The position numbers and the translations under genes were made by a program. A DNA stretch of 64,000 bases from Amycolatopsis bullii. Its GTDB lineage: Bacteria > Actinomycetota > Actinomycetes > Mycobacteriales > Pseudonocardiaceae. Below, piece after piece: positions 26,033 to 34,056 of the stretch. Numbering within the stretch: the stretch's first letter is position 1; the number at the start of each line of letters is the position of its first letter. The DNA lies in NCBI RefSeq assembly GCF_014654205.1, contig NZ_BNAW01000008.1, positions 62,001 through 126,000 of the forward strand, given 5' to 3'. Below the pieces are notes generated by a model that saw nothing but the letters and a program-made list of their open reading frames with translations, was not told the DNA's origin and did not search any database.

Positions 26033-26863
26033 ATGTTCACGAAGGCCGCCGTGCTCACGGCGCTCACCGCCGCTGCGTTCGCCGTGGCCGCACCGGCTCA
26101 GGCCGAGACTGCGGCCACGACGGTGCTGCCCGGTGCGAACATGGAGGCCGTGCTGAAGGCGGCCCAGATCGACCCGCGCCGCGCCGACGACACCCTGACC
26201 CCGGGCGCGCACGACAGCGTCCTGCTCGTCGAGCAGGCGCTGCAGGCGAAGGGGCTGCTGGCGAGCCAGTACGTCGACGGTTACTTCGGCACCAGCACGA
26301 TCGAGGCGTACTCGAAGTACCAGAAGTCGCTGGGCTACACCGGTCTCGACGCGTCCGGCCTGCCGGGCAAGACCTCGCTGGAGAAGCTGGGCGAAGGCCG
26401 CTACACGGTCACGAACCCGGTCTCCGCCGGCAGCCAGGTGACCTACCACGGCAAGACGCTCAACACCCGCACCAAGGCGATGCTCGTTGCGGCGGAAGGG
26501 AAGGCGGGCTTCCAGGTCACGCTGACCCAGGGCTCGTACAACCCGGGTGGCGTCGACGCCTCGGCCGGGACGCACGACGGCGGCGGCGCGATGGACATCT
26601 CGGTGTCCGGCATGTCGTCGACCAACCGCAACAACCTGCTGAAGGCGCTGCGCAACGTCGGGTTCGCGGCCTGGTACCGCACGCCGGCGCAGGGCTTCGA
26701 CTACCACATCCACGCGATGGCCGTCTCCGACCCGGACCTGTCCTCGGGGGCGCAGCACCAGACCGGCGACTACTACCTGGGCATGAACGGCCTGGCCGGC
26801 CGCGGCGCCGACGACGGCCCGCAGGTCGCGAAGGTCACCTGGGAGGAGTACCAGCGCGGCTGA
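26033..26863 (+). CDS. Secreted peptidoglycan-binding / M15-like peptidase
   Basis: A 276-residue exported protein. It has a signal peptide (1-24, cleavage after AQA), a peptidoglycan-binding-1-like domain (about 55-135; VEQALQAKG, VDGYFGTSTIEAYSKYQ) and a C-terminal domain with GTHDGGGAMDIS and DYHIHAMA. These match the H-x-D and H-x-H zinc ligands of M15/VanY-type D,D-peptidases. The ATG follows GGAGG with 6 nt spacing. It stands alone after copA and ends at a strong terminator, so it is probably a monocistronic cell-wall gene. Confidence 0.87.
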   Translation: MFTKAAVLTALTAAAFAVAAPAQAETAATTVLPGANMEAVLKAAQIDPRRADDTLTPGAHDSVLLVEQALQAKGLLASQYVDGYFGTSTIEAYSKYQKSLGYTGLDASGLPGKTSLEKLGEGRYTVTNPVSAGSQVTYHGKTLNTRTKAMLVAAEGKAGFQVTLTQGSYNPGGVDASAGTHDGGGAMDISVSGMSSTNRNNLLKALRNVGFAAWYRTPAQGFDYHIHAMAVSDPDLSSGAQHQTGDYYLGMNGLAGRGADDGPQVAKVTWEEYQRG

Positions 26864-26870
26864 CCCCGCG

Positions 26871-26906
26871 GGTGCGCCCGGCCGTGGTGGCACGGCCGGG
26901 CGCACC
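26871..26906 (+). terminator. Strong 16-bp hairpin terminator
   Basis: GGTGCGCCCGGCCGTG (26871-26886), loop GTGG, then its perfect complement (26891-26906), starting 7 nt after the peptidase stop codon. Confidence 0.8.
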
Positions 26907-26946
26907 GGTGGTTTGATCGAAGGACCAACGACGTGGGGGTGTTCCG

Positions 26947-27765
26947 ATGCCGCAGAAGGCGTTCCGGTTCGGCGTGGTCGCGGGAGCGACCGAGGGTGGC
27001 GCGAAGTGGCTCTCCACCGCTCGCCGCGCCGAAGAGCTCGGCTATTCGACGCTGTTGTGCCCGGACAACCTGAACATGCCGACGCCGACCGCCGCGCTCG
27101 CCGCGGCCGCGGCGGCGACGACCGAGCTGCGCGTCGGCTCGTTCGTGCTGGCCAGTCCGCTGCGCACCGCGCGGGCGGCGGCCTGGGAAGCGCACAGCCT
27201 GACCGTCGTCACGAGCGGCCGGTTCGAGCTCGGCCTCGGCACCGGGCGGCCGGAGATGCGGCAGCAGGCCGGGGAACTCGGCCTGCCGTACGGGTCGGGG
27301 CAGGAGCGGCTCGACGCGATTTCCGAGACGGTGGACCACGTCCGCCGGCTCGACGGCGACGGGCACACGCCGGTGATGATCGCCGCGGGCGGACCCAAGG
27401 CGCGCCGCCTCGCCGGGCTGAAGGCCGACATCGTCACGATGGCCGGCGGCGTCCTGACCACCCGGGAGGAAATGACCGGGCACGTCGAGGAAGTCCGGTC
27501 GGCGGCCGGGGACCGCGAGATCGAGTTCGCGATGAACATCTGGGTCGTCGGCACCGAGGTACCGCCGTGGATTCGCGGCTTCATCGGCGTCGACGCCGAA
27601 ACGCTCATCGAGCACGACTCCCTCGGCCTGCTCCGCGGCGACGTCGATGAAATGGCGGCGGAGCTCGAACGCCGTCGTGACGAGCAGGGCGTGTCCTACT
27701 TCAGCGTCAACGGCGCGTTCCTCGAGGAGTTCGCGCCGGTGGTGGCGCGGCTGTCGGGGAAGTGA
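26947..27765 (+). CDS. LLM-class F420-dependent oxidoreductase
   Basis: A 272-residue luciferase-like monooxygenase-fold protein (FRFGVVAGA, AEELGYSTLLCPDNL, LGLGTGRP, IAAGGPKARRLAG). The short length and sequence style fit the actinobacterial F420-dependent TIGR03621-like subfamily. Substrate unknown. Its last 59 bp overlap the convergent threonine dehydratase gene, so both reading frames are under constraint there. Confidence 0.85.
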   Translation: MPQKAFRFGVVAGATEGGAKWLSTARRAEELGYSTLLCPDNLNMPTPTAALAAAAAATTELRVGSFVLASPLRTARAAAWEAHSLTVVTSGRFELGLGTGRPEMRQQAGELGLPYGSGQERLDAISETVDHVRRLDGDGHTPVMIAAGGPKARRLAGLKADIVTMAGGVLTTREEMTGHVEEVRSAAGDREIEFAMNIWVVGTEVPPWIRGFIGVDAETLIEHDSLGLLRGDVDEMAAELERRRDEQGVSYFSVNGAFLEEFAPVVARLSGK

Positions 27766-28660
27766 GCGTCGCCGGATCGGTGTTGGCGCCGCAGAGCAGG
27801 ACGGCGACCCGCTCGCCCGGCGCGGGCCGGTAGGCGCCGGAGAGCAGGGCGGCGAACGCGGTCGCCCCGCCGGGTTCGACGGCGAGGCGGTAGCGGTCCC
27901 ACAGCGTCGCCCGCGCGTCGACGATCGCGGCGTCGTCCACCAGCACCGAGCCCGCGTTCGTGCGGGTGGCGACGGCGAAGGCGATGTCGCCGAGCCGGGT
28001 CGCGCCGAGTGAGTCGGCGGCGACACCGGAGACGTCGACCGCGACCGGCTCGCCGGCGGCCAGCGCCGAGTGCAGCGTGGGGATGGTGCGCGGCTCGACG
28101 CCGACCACGCGCGCCCGGCCCTCGACCGCGGCGGCGACGCCGGCCAGCAGCCCGCCACCGCCGACCGCGACGAGGACCGTGTCCAGGCCGCCGGTCTGCT
28201 CCAGCAGTTCGCGGCCGAGGGTGCCCTGGCCGGCGCAGATGTCCGGCTGGTCGTAGGCGTGGCAGAAGAGCTCGCCGGTGTCCGCGGCGTGTTTCACCGC
28301 CGCGTCGTAGGCGTCGGCGTACTTCTCGCCGGTCAGTTCGATCGCCGCGCCGAGCCGGCGCAGCTTCGCGACCTTCACCGCGGGCGCGGTCGCGGGGACG
28401 TACACCCGCGCCGGGAGACCGAACTCCCGGGCGGCGTAAGCGACGGCCAGCCCGGCGTTGCCGCCCGAAGCGGCCACGACCCCGGTCTGCTCGCCCGCGG
28501 CGAGGATCCGGTTGAAGGCGCCCCGGGCCTTGAAGGATCCGGTGTGCTGCAGCTGCTCCAGCTTGAACCACACGCCTTCGTCCGCGGCGAGCACCGGTGT
28601 CCGGCGGACCCGGCCCTCGATGCGCGCGGCCGCCCGTTCCACATCCGCAGTGCTGATCAT
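27707..28660 (-). CDS. PLP-dependent threonine/serine dehydratase
   Basis: A 317-residue fold-type II PLP enzyme. The lysine anchor is in GSFKARGAFN, the substrate loop in ASGGNAGLAVA and the phosphate-binding loop in VGGGGLLAG. It deaminates L-serine or L-threonine, or is a related racemase; it lacks a C-terminal ACT domain, so it is catabolic-type. It is divergent from a LysR gene with a T-N11-A palindrome between them and overlaps the convergent LLM gene by 59 bp. The last 20 residues are Pro/Arg-rich and may be an extended tail caused by the overlap. Confidence 0.88.
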   Translation of the reverse strand: MISTADVERAAARIEGRVRRTPVLAADEGVWFKLEQLQHTGSFKARGAFNRILAAGEQTGVVAASGGNAGLAVAYAAREFGLPARVYVPATAPAVKVAKLRRLGAAIELTGEKYADAYDAAVKHAADTGELFCHAYDQPDICAGQGTLGRELLEQTGGLDTVLVAVGGGGLLAGVAAAVEGRARVVGVEPRTIPTLHSALAAGEPVAVDVSGVAADSLGATRLGDIAFAVATRTNAGSVLVDDAAIVDARATLWDRYRLAVEPGGATAFAALLSGAYRPAPGERVAVLLCGANTDPATLTSPTAAPPPARTPRGTRR

Positions 28661-28715
28661 GGCTCCAGCATGCGCGCGGGCCGCCGTAAGCACCAGCGGC
28701 GTCTCCTATGCTGGA

Positions 28716-28730
28716 TTAAGCAGAACTTAA
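28716..28730. promoter_or_regulatory. LysR-type operator between dehydratase and LysR genes
   Basis: TTAAGCAGAACTTAA is a perfect palindrome (TTAAG-N5-CTTAA) with the T-N11-A signature of LysR-type operators, 14 nt before the LysR GTG. AT-rich sequence is unusual here. Confidence 0.7.
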
Positions 28731-28744
28731 GGCTGGAGGCTTCC

Positions 28745-29620
28745 GTGCTCGACGCCCACCGCCTGGCCGTGCTGGCCGAGGTCGCGCACGCCGGCTCGAT
28801 CGCCGCGGCCGCCGAGCGGCTTTCCTTCACGCCGTCCGCCGTCTCGCAGCAGGTGGCCAAGCTGGAGCGGGACGTCGGTGCCCGCCTGCTCGACCGCCAC
28901 GCCCGCGGCGTCACGCTCACGCCGGTCGGGGAGGCGCTGCTCGTGCACGCCGAGGCGATCGTCGGGGAGCTGCGCACGGCCGAGCGGACGGTCCGCGCGC
29001 TGCTCGAAGAGGAGCTGACCGTCGGCACGTTCGCGAGCGCGGGCATGACCCTGGTGCCCGCCGCGCTCGCGAAGTTCCGTCGCGACCACCCCGGCGTGGC
29101 GCTGCGGCTGCTGGACCTCGAGCCGCCGGACGGGTACGGCCTGCTCAGTTCCCGCGAGCTGGACCTGCTGATCACCCACCGCTATCCCGGCGCACCACTG
29201 CCCGATCCGCGCGGTCTGCAGCGGTCGCTGCTGCGCTCGGAGCGGTTCCGGCTGATCCTGCCGAAGGGTCACGAGAAGGCGCGCACCCGCCGCCTCACCC
29301 TGCGGGCGCTGGCCGCGGAGGACTGGATCTCCGGCGGTCCGGGCGTGCCCAACCGGGCGTGCCTGGAGCAGCTCGCCGACGCCGCCGGCGTCCGGTTGCG
29401 GGTGGCCTACGAAACGCGGGACTACCAGGTGATCGTGGCGCTGGTCGAGGCCGGGCTGGGCATCGCGTTCGTTCCCGAGAGCGTGCTGGAGCGGGTGGGC
29501 GCGGCCCGCGTCGAGGTCCGCGACGCGGCGGACGCCCGGCCGGCGCGGGAGATCTTCCTGGTGCACCACCGGCGGCCCGGCCGGCTGGTGACCGAGATGG
29601 TGGCGCTGCTGAGCCGGTGA
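28745..29620 (+). CDS. LysR-family regulator (of the adjacent dehydratase)
   Basis: A 291-residue LTTR. It has an N-terminal winged HTH (about 1-60; HAGSIAAAAERLSFTPSAVSQQVAKLE) and a C-terminal substrate-binding domain (about 85-290). The GTG follows GGAGG. It is divergent from the threonine/serine dehydratase and likely activates it with a serine/threonine-related inducer, by analogy to other LTTR-enzyme pairs. It converges with a second LysR gene, leaving 1 nt between stops. Confidence 0.9.
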   Translation: MLDAHRLAVLAEVAHAGSIAAAAERLSFTPSAVSQQVAKLERDVGARLLDRHARGVTLTPVGEALLVHAEAIVGELRTAERTVRALLEEELTVGTFASAGMTLVPAALAKFRRDHPGVALRLLDLEPPDGYGLLSSRELDLLITHRYPGAPLPDPRGLQRSLLRSERFRLILPKGHEKARTRRLTLRALAAEDWISGGPGVPNRACLEQLADAAGVRLRVAYETRDYQVIVALVEAGLGIAFVPESVLERVGAARVEVRDAADARPAREIFLVHHRRPGRLVTEMVALLSR

Positions 29621-29621
29621 C

Positions 29622-30545
29622 TCAGCCCACCGGACGTCCCGCGCTCTCGAACCGCGCCGACGCCGCCCGCAACGCGTCCAGGCACGCCCGCACCGCGCCG
29701 CGGTCTTCTTCACCCGCCCGGCAGATCGCCTGGATCGTCCGGCTCAAGGCCGGCCGCGTGGTCAGGATCCGCACCCCCTCGGGCAGCCGGTCGCGAGCCA
29801 GCCGGGGCACCAGCGCCGCGCCGACGTTGCCCGCCACCAGGGCCAGCTGGGTGGGGTAGCCGCCGACCGTGCAGCTGATCCGCGGCTCCAGCCGCTGCTT
29901 GCGCAGCACCTGCACCAGCCACTCGTGACACCCGGACCCGGCGGTCCAGCCGATCCACGGCAGATCGTCCACTTCGGACAGATCGACCGCCTTGCGGTGC
30001 GCCAGCCGGTGGCCGGCCGGGAGGGCGAGGTCCGCGACGTCGGAGAACAGCGCGATCCGCGTCGTCGACGGCGGGATCACCGTCGGACGGTCGGTCCAGC
30101 TCTCCAGCACCGCGACGTCGAGGTCGCCGGCCAGCACGCGGGGCATCGTCTGCTCGGCCTCGCCCTCGTGCAGGGTCACCTCGAGGCGCGGGTGCTGCGC
30201 GGCGAGGGTGGCCAGCGCCGGCGGCAGCAGCGCGTGGACCGTCGTCGGGATCGCGCCGATGCGCAGCGGGCCGATGACGTCCTCGCGCAGGAGTTCCAGA
30301 TCCGCCTTCGCCGCGGCGACCTGGGCGAGGATCCGCTCCGCGTGCCCGGCCAGCACCTGGCCCGCCTTCGTCAGCCGGACCCCGCGCCCGCGCGGCTCCA
30401 GCAGGGGCTGGCCGGCCTCGCGTTCCAGCTTCGCCAGCTGCTGCGACACCCCGGACGGCGTGACGTGCAGGGACTCGGCCGCCGCGGCGACCGAGCCGTG
30501 GGCCGCGACCGCGTGCAGCGCCCGCATCCGCTCGAGTCCGAACAC
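29622..30545 (-). CDS. LysR-family regulator (of the adjacent exporter)
   Basis: A 307-residue LTTR with HTH (AAHGSVAAAAESLHVTPSGVSQQLAKLE, about 12-40) and a substrate-binding domain. The GTG at 30545 gives the usual start pattern (F-x-LERMRALHAV). No ribosome binding site; TAGCGT (30553-30558) lies 7 nt before the GTG, so the message is probably leaderless. It is divergent from an EamA transporter gene and a palindrome abuts its start codon. Confidence 0.9.
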   Translation of the reverse strand: MFGLERMRALHAVAAHGSVAAAAESLHVTPSGVSQQLAKLEREAGQPLLEPRGRGVRLTKAGQVLAGHAERILAQVAAAKADLELLREDVIGPLRIGAIPTTVHALLPPALATLAAQHPRLEVTLHEGEAEQTMPRVLAGDLDVAVLESWTDRPTVIPPSTTRIALFSDVADLALPAGHRLAHRKAVDLSEVDDLPWIGWTAGSGCHEWLVQVLRKQRLEPRISCTVGGYPTQLALVAGNVGAALVPRLARDRLPEGVRILTTRPALSRTIQAICRAGEEDRGAVRACLDALRAASARFESAGRPVG

Positions 30546-30560
30546 GGTAGGAACGCTACC
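30546..30560. promoter_or_regulatory. Palindrome at the LysR start, EamA side
   Basis: GGTAGGAACGCTACC is GGTAG-N5-CTACC, directly next to the LysR GTG and covering its -10 box and presumed transcription start. It is probably an autoregulatory LysR operator that also serves the divergent exporter. A consensus -35 (TTGACA, 30590-30595) on the other strand lacks a good -10. Confidence 0.55.
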
Positions 30561-30618
30561 GAATTCCGCGCAGAAACATTCGCTTGTTCTTGACAGTCGG
30601 CGCCCGCAGGCTGGACGC

Positions 30619-31536
30619 GTGCTCACGACCGCCCCCGCTCCGCCGTTCACCCGCCGCCTGGACCCGCGGCTGCTCGCCGCGCTCGGCAGCTTCTGCATCT
30701 CGCTGTCGTCGGTCTTCATCAAGGTCTCGCACGCCAGCGGCAGCACGAGCGCGTTCTGGCGGTGCCTGCTCGCCCTGCCGGTGCTGCTCCTGCTGGCCGG
30801 GCGCGAACGGCGGAAGGACGGCCCGGCGCCGCGCCGTCGCGTCCTCTTCCCGTTGCTGGCCGGCACCGGGCTCGGCCTGGACTTCGTGCTCTGGGGCGAA
30901 GCGATCCCGCGGGTCGGCGCCGGCATCGCGACCGTGCTCCTCGCCGTCCAGGTGGTCATCGTGCCGCTGCTGGCGTTCGCGTTCCTGGCCGAGCGGCCGT
31001 CCAAACGGTTCTTCGCCGCGGTGCCGGTGCTGCTCGGCGGGATCGTGCTGGCCGGCGGGTTCGCCGGCACCGGTTCGTTCGGGCCGGACCCGGTCACCGG
31101 CGCCGTCGCGGCGCTGCTGGCCGGCGCCGGGTACGCCGGTTACCTCTTCCTGATCCGGCTCAGCGGCGGCACCGGCACGCAGGCGCACTCGCTGGTGCTG
31201 GCCACGGTGTCCGCCGGTGCGGTCGCGGTCGTGCTCGGCGTCCCGACCGGCACGCTCGACCTCACGCCGGGCTGGCCCGCGTTCGGCTGGCTGATCGCCC
31301 TCGCCGCCGTCGGCCAGCTGACGGGGTGGCTGCTCATCTCCGCCGCGCTGCCCCGGATGTCCGCCACCACCGGGGCGACGCTGATGCTGCTGCAGCCGGT
31401 CGGCGCGGTGCTGCTGGGAATCGGCCTGCTCGGCGAGACGCCCGGGTGGGCCCAGCTGATCGGGTGCGCGGGCGTCGTCGCCGCGGTGTGCTTCGCCGGA
31501 GGCGGACGCGCTGCGCGCGAAGGCCGTCCCGGCTAA
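30619..31536 (+). CDS. EamA/DMT-family transporter
   Basis: A 305-residue ten-helix drug/metabolite transporter with two EamA halves (LAALGSFCISLSSVFIKVSH; VTGAVAALLAGAGYAGYLFLI). The DMT family commonly exports amino acids or other metabolites. The GTG at 30619 was chosen because the upstream sequence lacks other plausible starts; no ribosome binding site is clear. It is divergent from its likely LysR regulator. Substrate unknown. Confidence 0.85.
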   Translation: MLTTAPAPPFTRRLDPRLLAALGSFCISLSSVFIKVSHASGSTSAFWRCLLALPVLLLLAGRERRKDGPAPRRRVLFPLLAGTGLGLDFVLWGEAIPRVGAGIATVLLAVQVVIVPLLAFAFLAERPSKRFFAAVPVLLGGIVLAGGFAGTGSFGPDPVTGAVAALLAGAGYAGYLFLIRLSGGTGTQAHSLVLATVSAGAVAVVLGVPTGTLDLTPGWPAFGWLIALAAVGQLTGWLLISAALPRMSATTGATLMLLQPVGAVLLGIGLLGETPGWAQLIGCAGVVAAVCFAGGGRAAREGRPG

Positions 31537-31546
31537 CGTCGCGGGC

Positions 31547-32443
31547 ATGCGGGTGCTGGTGGCCGGGGCGTCGGGGTTCGTCGGCAGCCGGTTGTGCCCG
31601 GCTCTCGAGGCGGCCGGGCACGAGGTGCTCGCGATGACCCGCCACCCCGCGAAGTACCGCGGCGCCGGGAAAGCCGTCGGCGGTGACGTCGCCGACGTCG
31701 GTTCCCTGCGCGACGCGCTCAAGGGCGCCGAAGCCGCGTACTACCTCGTGCATTCACTCGACAGTGCGGACTTCAAGCGCCGCGACGCCGACGCCGCGCG
31801 CGCGTTCGCCCGGGCCGCGGCCGACGCGGGCCTGCGCCGGATCGTCTACCTCGGCGGGCTCGGGGACGACGACGACACGCTGTCCGAGCACCTGGCCAGC
31901 CGGCGCGAGGTCGAGCGGCTGCTGGGGGAGACCGGCGTGCCGGTGACGGTGCTGCGCGCCGGGATCGTGATCGGGCACGGCGGTACGTCGTGGGAGCTGA
32001 CGCGGCAGCTGGTCGAGCACCTGCCGGCGATGGTGACGCCGCGCTGGGTGCGCACCCGCACGCAGCCGATCGCCGTCGCCGACGTCGTCCGGTACCTGGT
32101 CGGCGTCCTCGACCACCCGGAAGCGGCGGGCCGGACGTTCGACATCGGCGGCCCCGAAGTGCTGGCCTACCGCGACATGCTGCAGCGGGTCGCGGCGATC
32201 GAGGGACGGCCGCTGCTGCTCCTGCCGATACCGCTGCTTTCGCCGCGGCTGTCGTCGTACTGGCTGTCGCTCGTCACGAATATCGACGTCACCACCGGGC
32301 GGGCCCTGATCGACTCGATGACCAACGAGGTCGTCGTCCGCGACGACGCGATCCGCCGGATCGTCGAGTTCGAGCCGATGGGCTACGACGAAGCGGTCCT
32401 CCAGGCACTGGGCGAGCGCGCGAAGAGCAGGCGGACGCCGTGA
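31547..32443 (+). CDS. NAD(P)H-binding atypical SDR
   Basis: A 298-residue NmrA/atypical SDR protein. It has the glycine-rich cofactor loop VAGASGFVGSRL at the N-terminus, YYLVHSLDS, and IYLGG-like VYLGGLG. Homologues are annotated as NAD(P)H-binding or epimerase-like proteins, some with a DUF2867 domain, which is absent here. The promoter -10 TAACGT (31534-31539) overlaps the stop of the EamA gene and lies 7 nt before the ATG, fitting a leaderless start. Coupled (GTGA) to the next gene. Confidence 0.83.
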   Translation: MRVLVAGASGFVGSRLCPALEAAGHEVLAMTRHPAKYRGAGKAVGGDVADVGSLRDALKGAEAAYYLVHSLDSADFKRRDADAARAFARAAADAGLRRIVYLGGLGDDDDTLSEHLASRREVERLLGETGVPVTVLRAGIVIGHGGTSWELTRQLVEHLPAMVTPRWVRTRTQPIAVADVVRYLVGVLDHPEAAGRTFDIGGPEVLAYRDMLQRVAAIEGRPLLLLPIPLLSPRLSSYWLSLVTNIDVTTGRALIDSMTNEVVVRDDAIRRIVEFEPMGYDEAVLQALGERAKSRRTP

Positions 32444-33054
32444 AGCCGGTCCTCGCCGCGGTGACCGCCGCCGGATCCGCCCTGCTCGGCGCGTCACTGG
32501 CCAGCCGCCCCGGATCCCGCCGCTTCCACGTGCTCACGGCCTCGGTCGCGGCAACGTGGCTCGCCGGGGCCCGGACGGCCGGACCGGTACCCCGGGGCCG
32601 CCCGGACGTCGTGCAGCCGGTGATCGTGGGCGCGGGCGCGTTCGGCGTGTTCTACGGGTGCGCGCTGGTGGCCCGCCGCGTCCCGCCGCTGCGCCGCGCG
32701 ATCACCGGAGTGCTGGACCACGCCCACCGCGGCCCGACGGCCTCGGTGGCGGCGACGGCGTTGGTCACGGGAGTCGCGGAGGAGGCGTTCTTCCGCGGCG
32801 CGCTCTACGACGCGGCGGGAGCGCGGGCTTCCACCGCGGTGTACGTGCTGTCCACGGTGGCGACGCGGAATCCCGCGCTGGTGCTGGCCTCGGCGGCGAT
32901 GGGGACGGTGTTCGCGCGGCAGCGGGGCCGGTCGGGCGGGGTGCAGGCGCCGGCGCTGACGCACGTCGTGTGGTCGGCGCTGATGCTGGCCTTCATGCCG
33001 CGCCTCTTTCCGCCGAAACCGCTCGATACCCCGGGTGCGCCCACGCCAGGATGA
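32440..33054 (+). CDS. CPBP-family intramembrane protease (CAAX-like)
   Basis: A 204-residue membrane protein with about five hydrophobic segments. It has the CPBP/Abi motif EEAFFRGALYD (Glu-Glu and Arg ligands/active site) and a later His in ALTHVVWSALM. The family includes Rce1-like proteases and bacteriocin-immunity proteins. The role here is unknown. GTG start overlaps the stop of the NAD-binding protein (GTGA). Confidence 0.83.
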   Translation: MKPVLAAVTAAGSALLGASLASRPGSRRFHVLTASVAATWLAGARTAGPVPRGRPDVVQPVIVGAGAFGVFYGCALVARRVPPLRRAITGVLDHAHRGPTASVAATALVTGVAEEAFFRGALYDAAGARASTAVYVLSTVATRNPALVLASAAMGTVFARQRGRSGGVQAPALTHVVWSALMLAFMPRLFPPKPLDTPGAPTPG

Positions 33055-33060
33055 CCGCTT

Positions 33061-33499
33061 GTGCGGATCTTTCCGGCGGCGGTCGCCGTTCTCACCGCGG
33101 TCGCCGGGTGCTAGGCCGGAGCCTCCGGCAAGGACGGGACGCAGCTGCGGTTCCGGCCGGTCCGGCGGCAGAGCATGAACCCGGGCACTGAGGAGGCCGC
33201 CGCGCGAGCGCTCTCCTGCGCGCCGGAACAGCCTGATGACCTGGACGGCCGTGACGACCCGGCGCACCCGGTACGTCCTCGGCCCGGGGTTCCTCAGCGG
33301 TGCGGAGGTGGGCTCGGGGGAGGCCGGCCTCGACCCCGCGACGGGCGGAACCGTCCTGGTGCTTTCCTCCACCGATGCCGGAGCGGACTCCTGGGCGGAG
33401 GGGACCCGGCACAACGTCGGCCAGGAGTTCGAGGTCGTCCTGAAGAGCCGGGTGCTCGCCGCCCAGCGGAGCAATGCCGTGGTCACCGACGGCGCCTGA
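33061..33499 (+). pseudogene. Decayed lipoprotein gene with SecDF P1 head-like domain
   Basis: From the GTG at 33061 the frame reads a typical lipoprotein signal ending in the lipobox AVAGC and then meets TAG at 33112-33114, the codon just after the lipid-anchor Cys. The same frame then continues as plausible mature protein (LRFRPV, APEQPDDLDGRDDPA) to about 33260. Homology resumes one frame over from 33236 to the stop at 33499 (RYVLGPGFLSGAEV, NVGQEFEVVL), which resembles the SecDF P1 head subdomain found in actinobacterial lipoproteins. A nonsense codon plus a frameshift indicate a dead gene, unless sequencing errors are responsible. Confidence 0.72.
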
Positions 33500-33503
33500 C
33501 CGT

Positions 33504-33974
33504 TCAGCAGGGCGGCGTCTCCCGGCAGGCTTCCACGCCCGTCTTGCTCGTCGCCTGCTGCAAGAGCGTGTAGAGCGTCTCGCGCTGCTCGTCGCTCAGC
33601 CCGCTGAACACCTCGTCCTCGACCGCCGTCAGGGCGAACTCCGCGCGCGCCAGCAGCTTCGCGCCGACGTCGGTCAGGTCGACCAGGTGACGGCGGCGGT
33701 CCTCGGGCGACCGGCGCCGCTCGATCAGGTTCTCGGTCTCCAGCTCGTTGAGCAGGGTGACGACGTTCGTGCTGTCCATTTCCAGGATCTTCGCCAGGTC
33801 CTGCTGCGAGCTGCCGCCCGCGTCGCGCAGCACCGTGAGGGCGATCAGGTGGCGGGGCCGCAGCCCGAGCGGGGCCAGCACCGACTCGCTGCGCAGCCGC
33901 AGCCGGCGCGCGAGGTGGTCGATCAGCGCGCCGCAGCGGTGCGGGGGCTGGTTGACGACCGGAAGCGAGGTCAT
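33504..33974 (-). CDS. MarR-family regulator
   Basis: A 156-residue winged-helix MarR protein (LRDAGGSSQQDLAKILEMDSTNVVTLLNELE; wing with RRRSPEDRRRHLVDLTD). It ends in a Cys pair region (VEACRETPPC), and cysteines could sense quinones or electrophiles. The ATG at 33974 has no ribosome binding site; TATACT (33981-33986) lies 6 nt upstream, suggesting a leaderless message. Divergent from an azoreductase gene, with a palindrome over its -10 box. Confidence 0.9.
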   Translation of the reverse strand: MTSLPVVNQPPHRCGALIDHLARRLRLRSESVLAPLGLRPRHLIALTVLRDAGGSSQQDLAKILEMDSTNVVTLLNELETENLIERRRSPEDRRRHLVDLTDVGAKLLARAEFALTAVEDEVFSGLSDEQRETLYTLLQQATSKTGVEACRETPPC

Positions 33975-33976
33975 GC

Positions 33977-33991
33977 GCCCAGTATATGGGC
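33977..33991. promoter_or_regulatory. MarR operator candidate
   Basis: GCCCAGTATATGGGC (GCCCA-N5-TGGGC) covers the -10 element of the marR gene, which predicts autorepression. It lies 66 nt upstream of the azoreductase ATG. Confidence 0.6.
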
Positions 33992-34056
33992 AGTCCAATG
34001 GTCGATGTGCTATCAATAGTTTGTCTCACACCAACGATCTATGGACGGCTAACGAC

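Noticed and set aside
30590..30618. TTGACA as a full promoter for the EamA gene
   Set aside because: No acceptable -10 element at 16-18 nt spacing.
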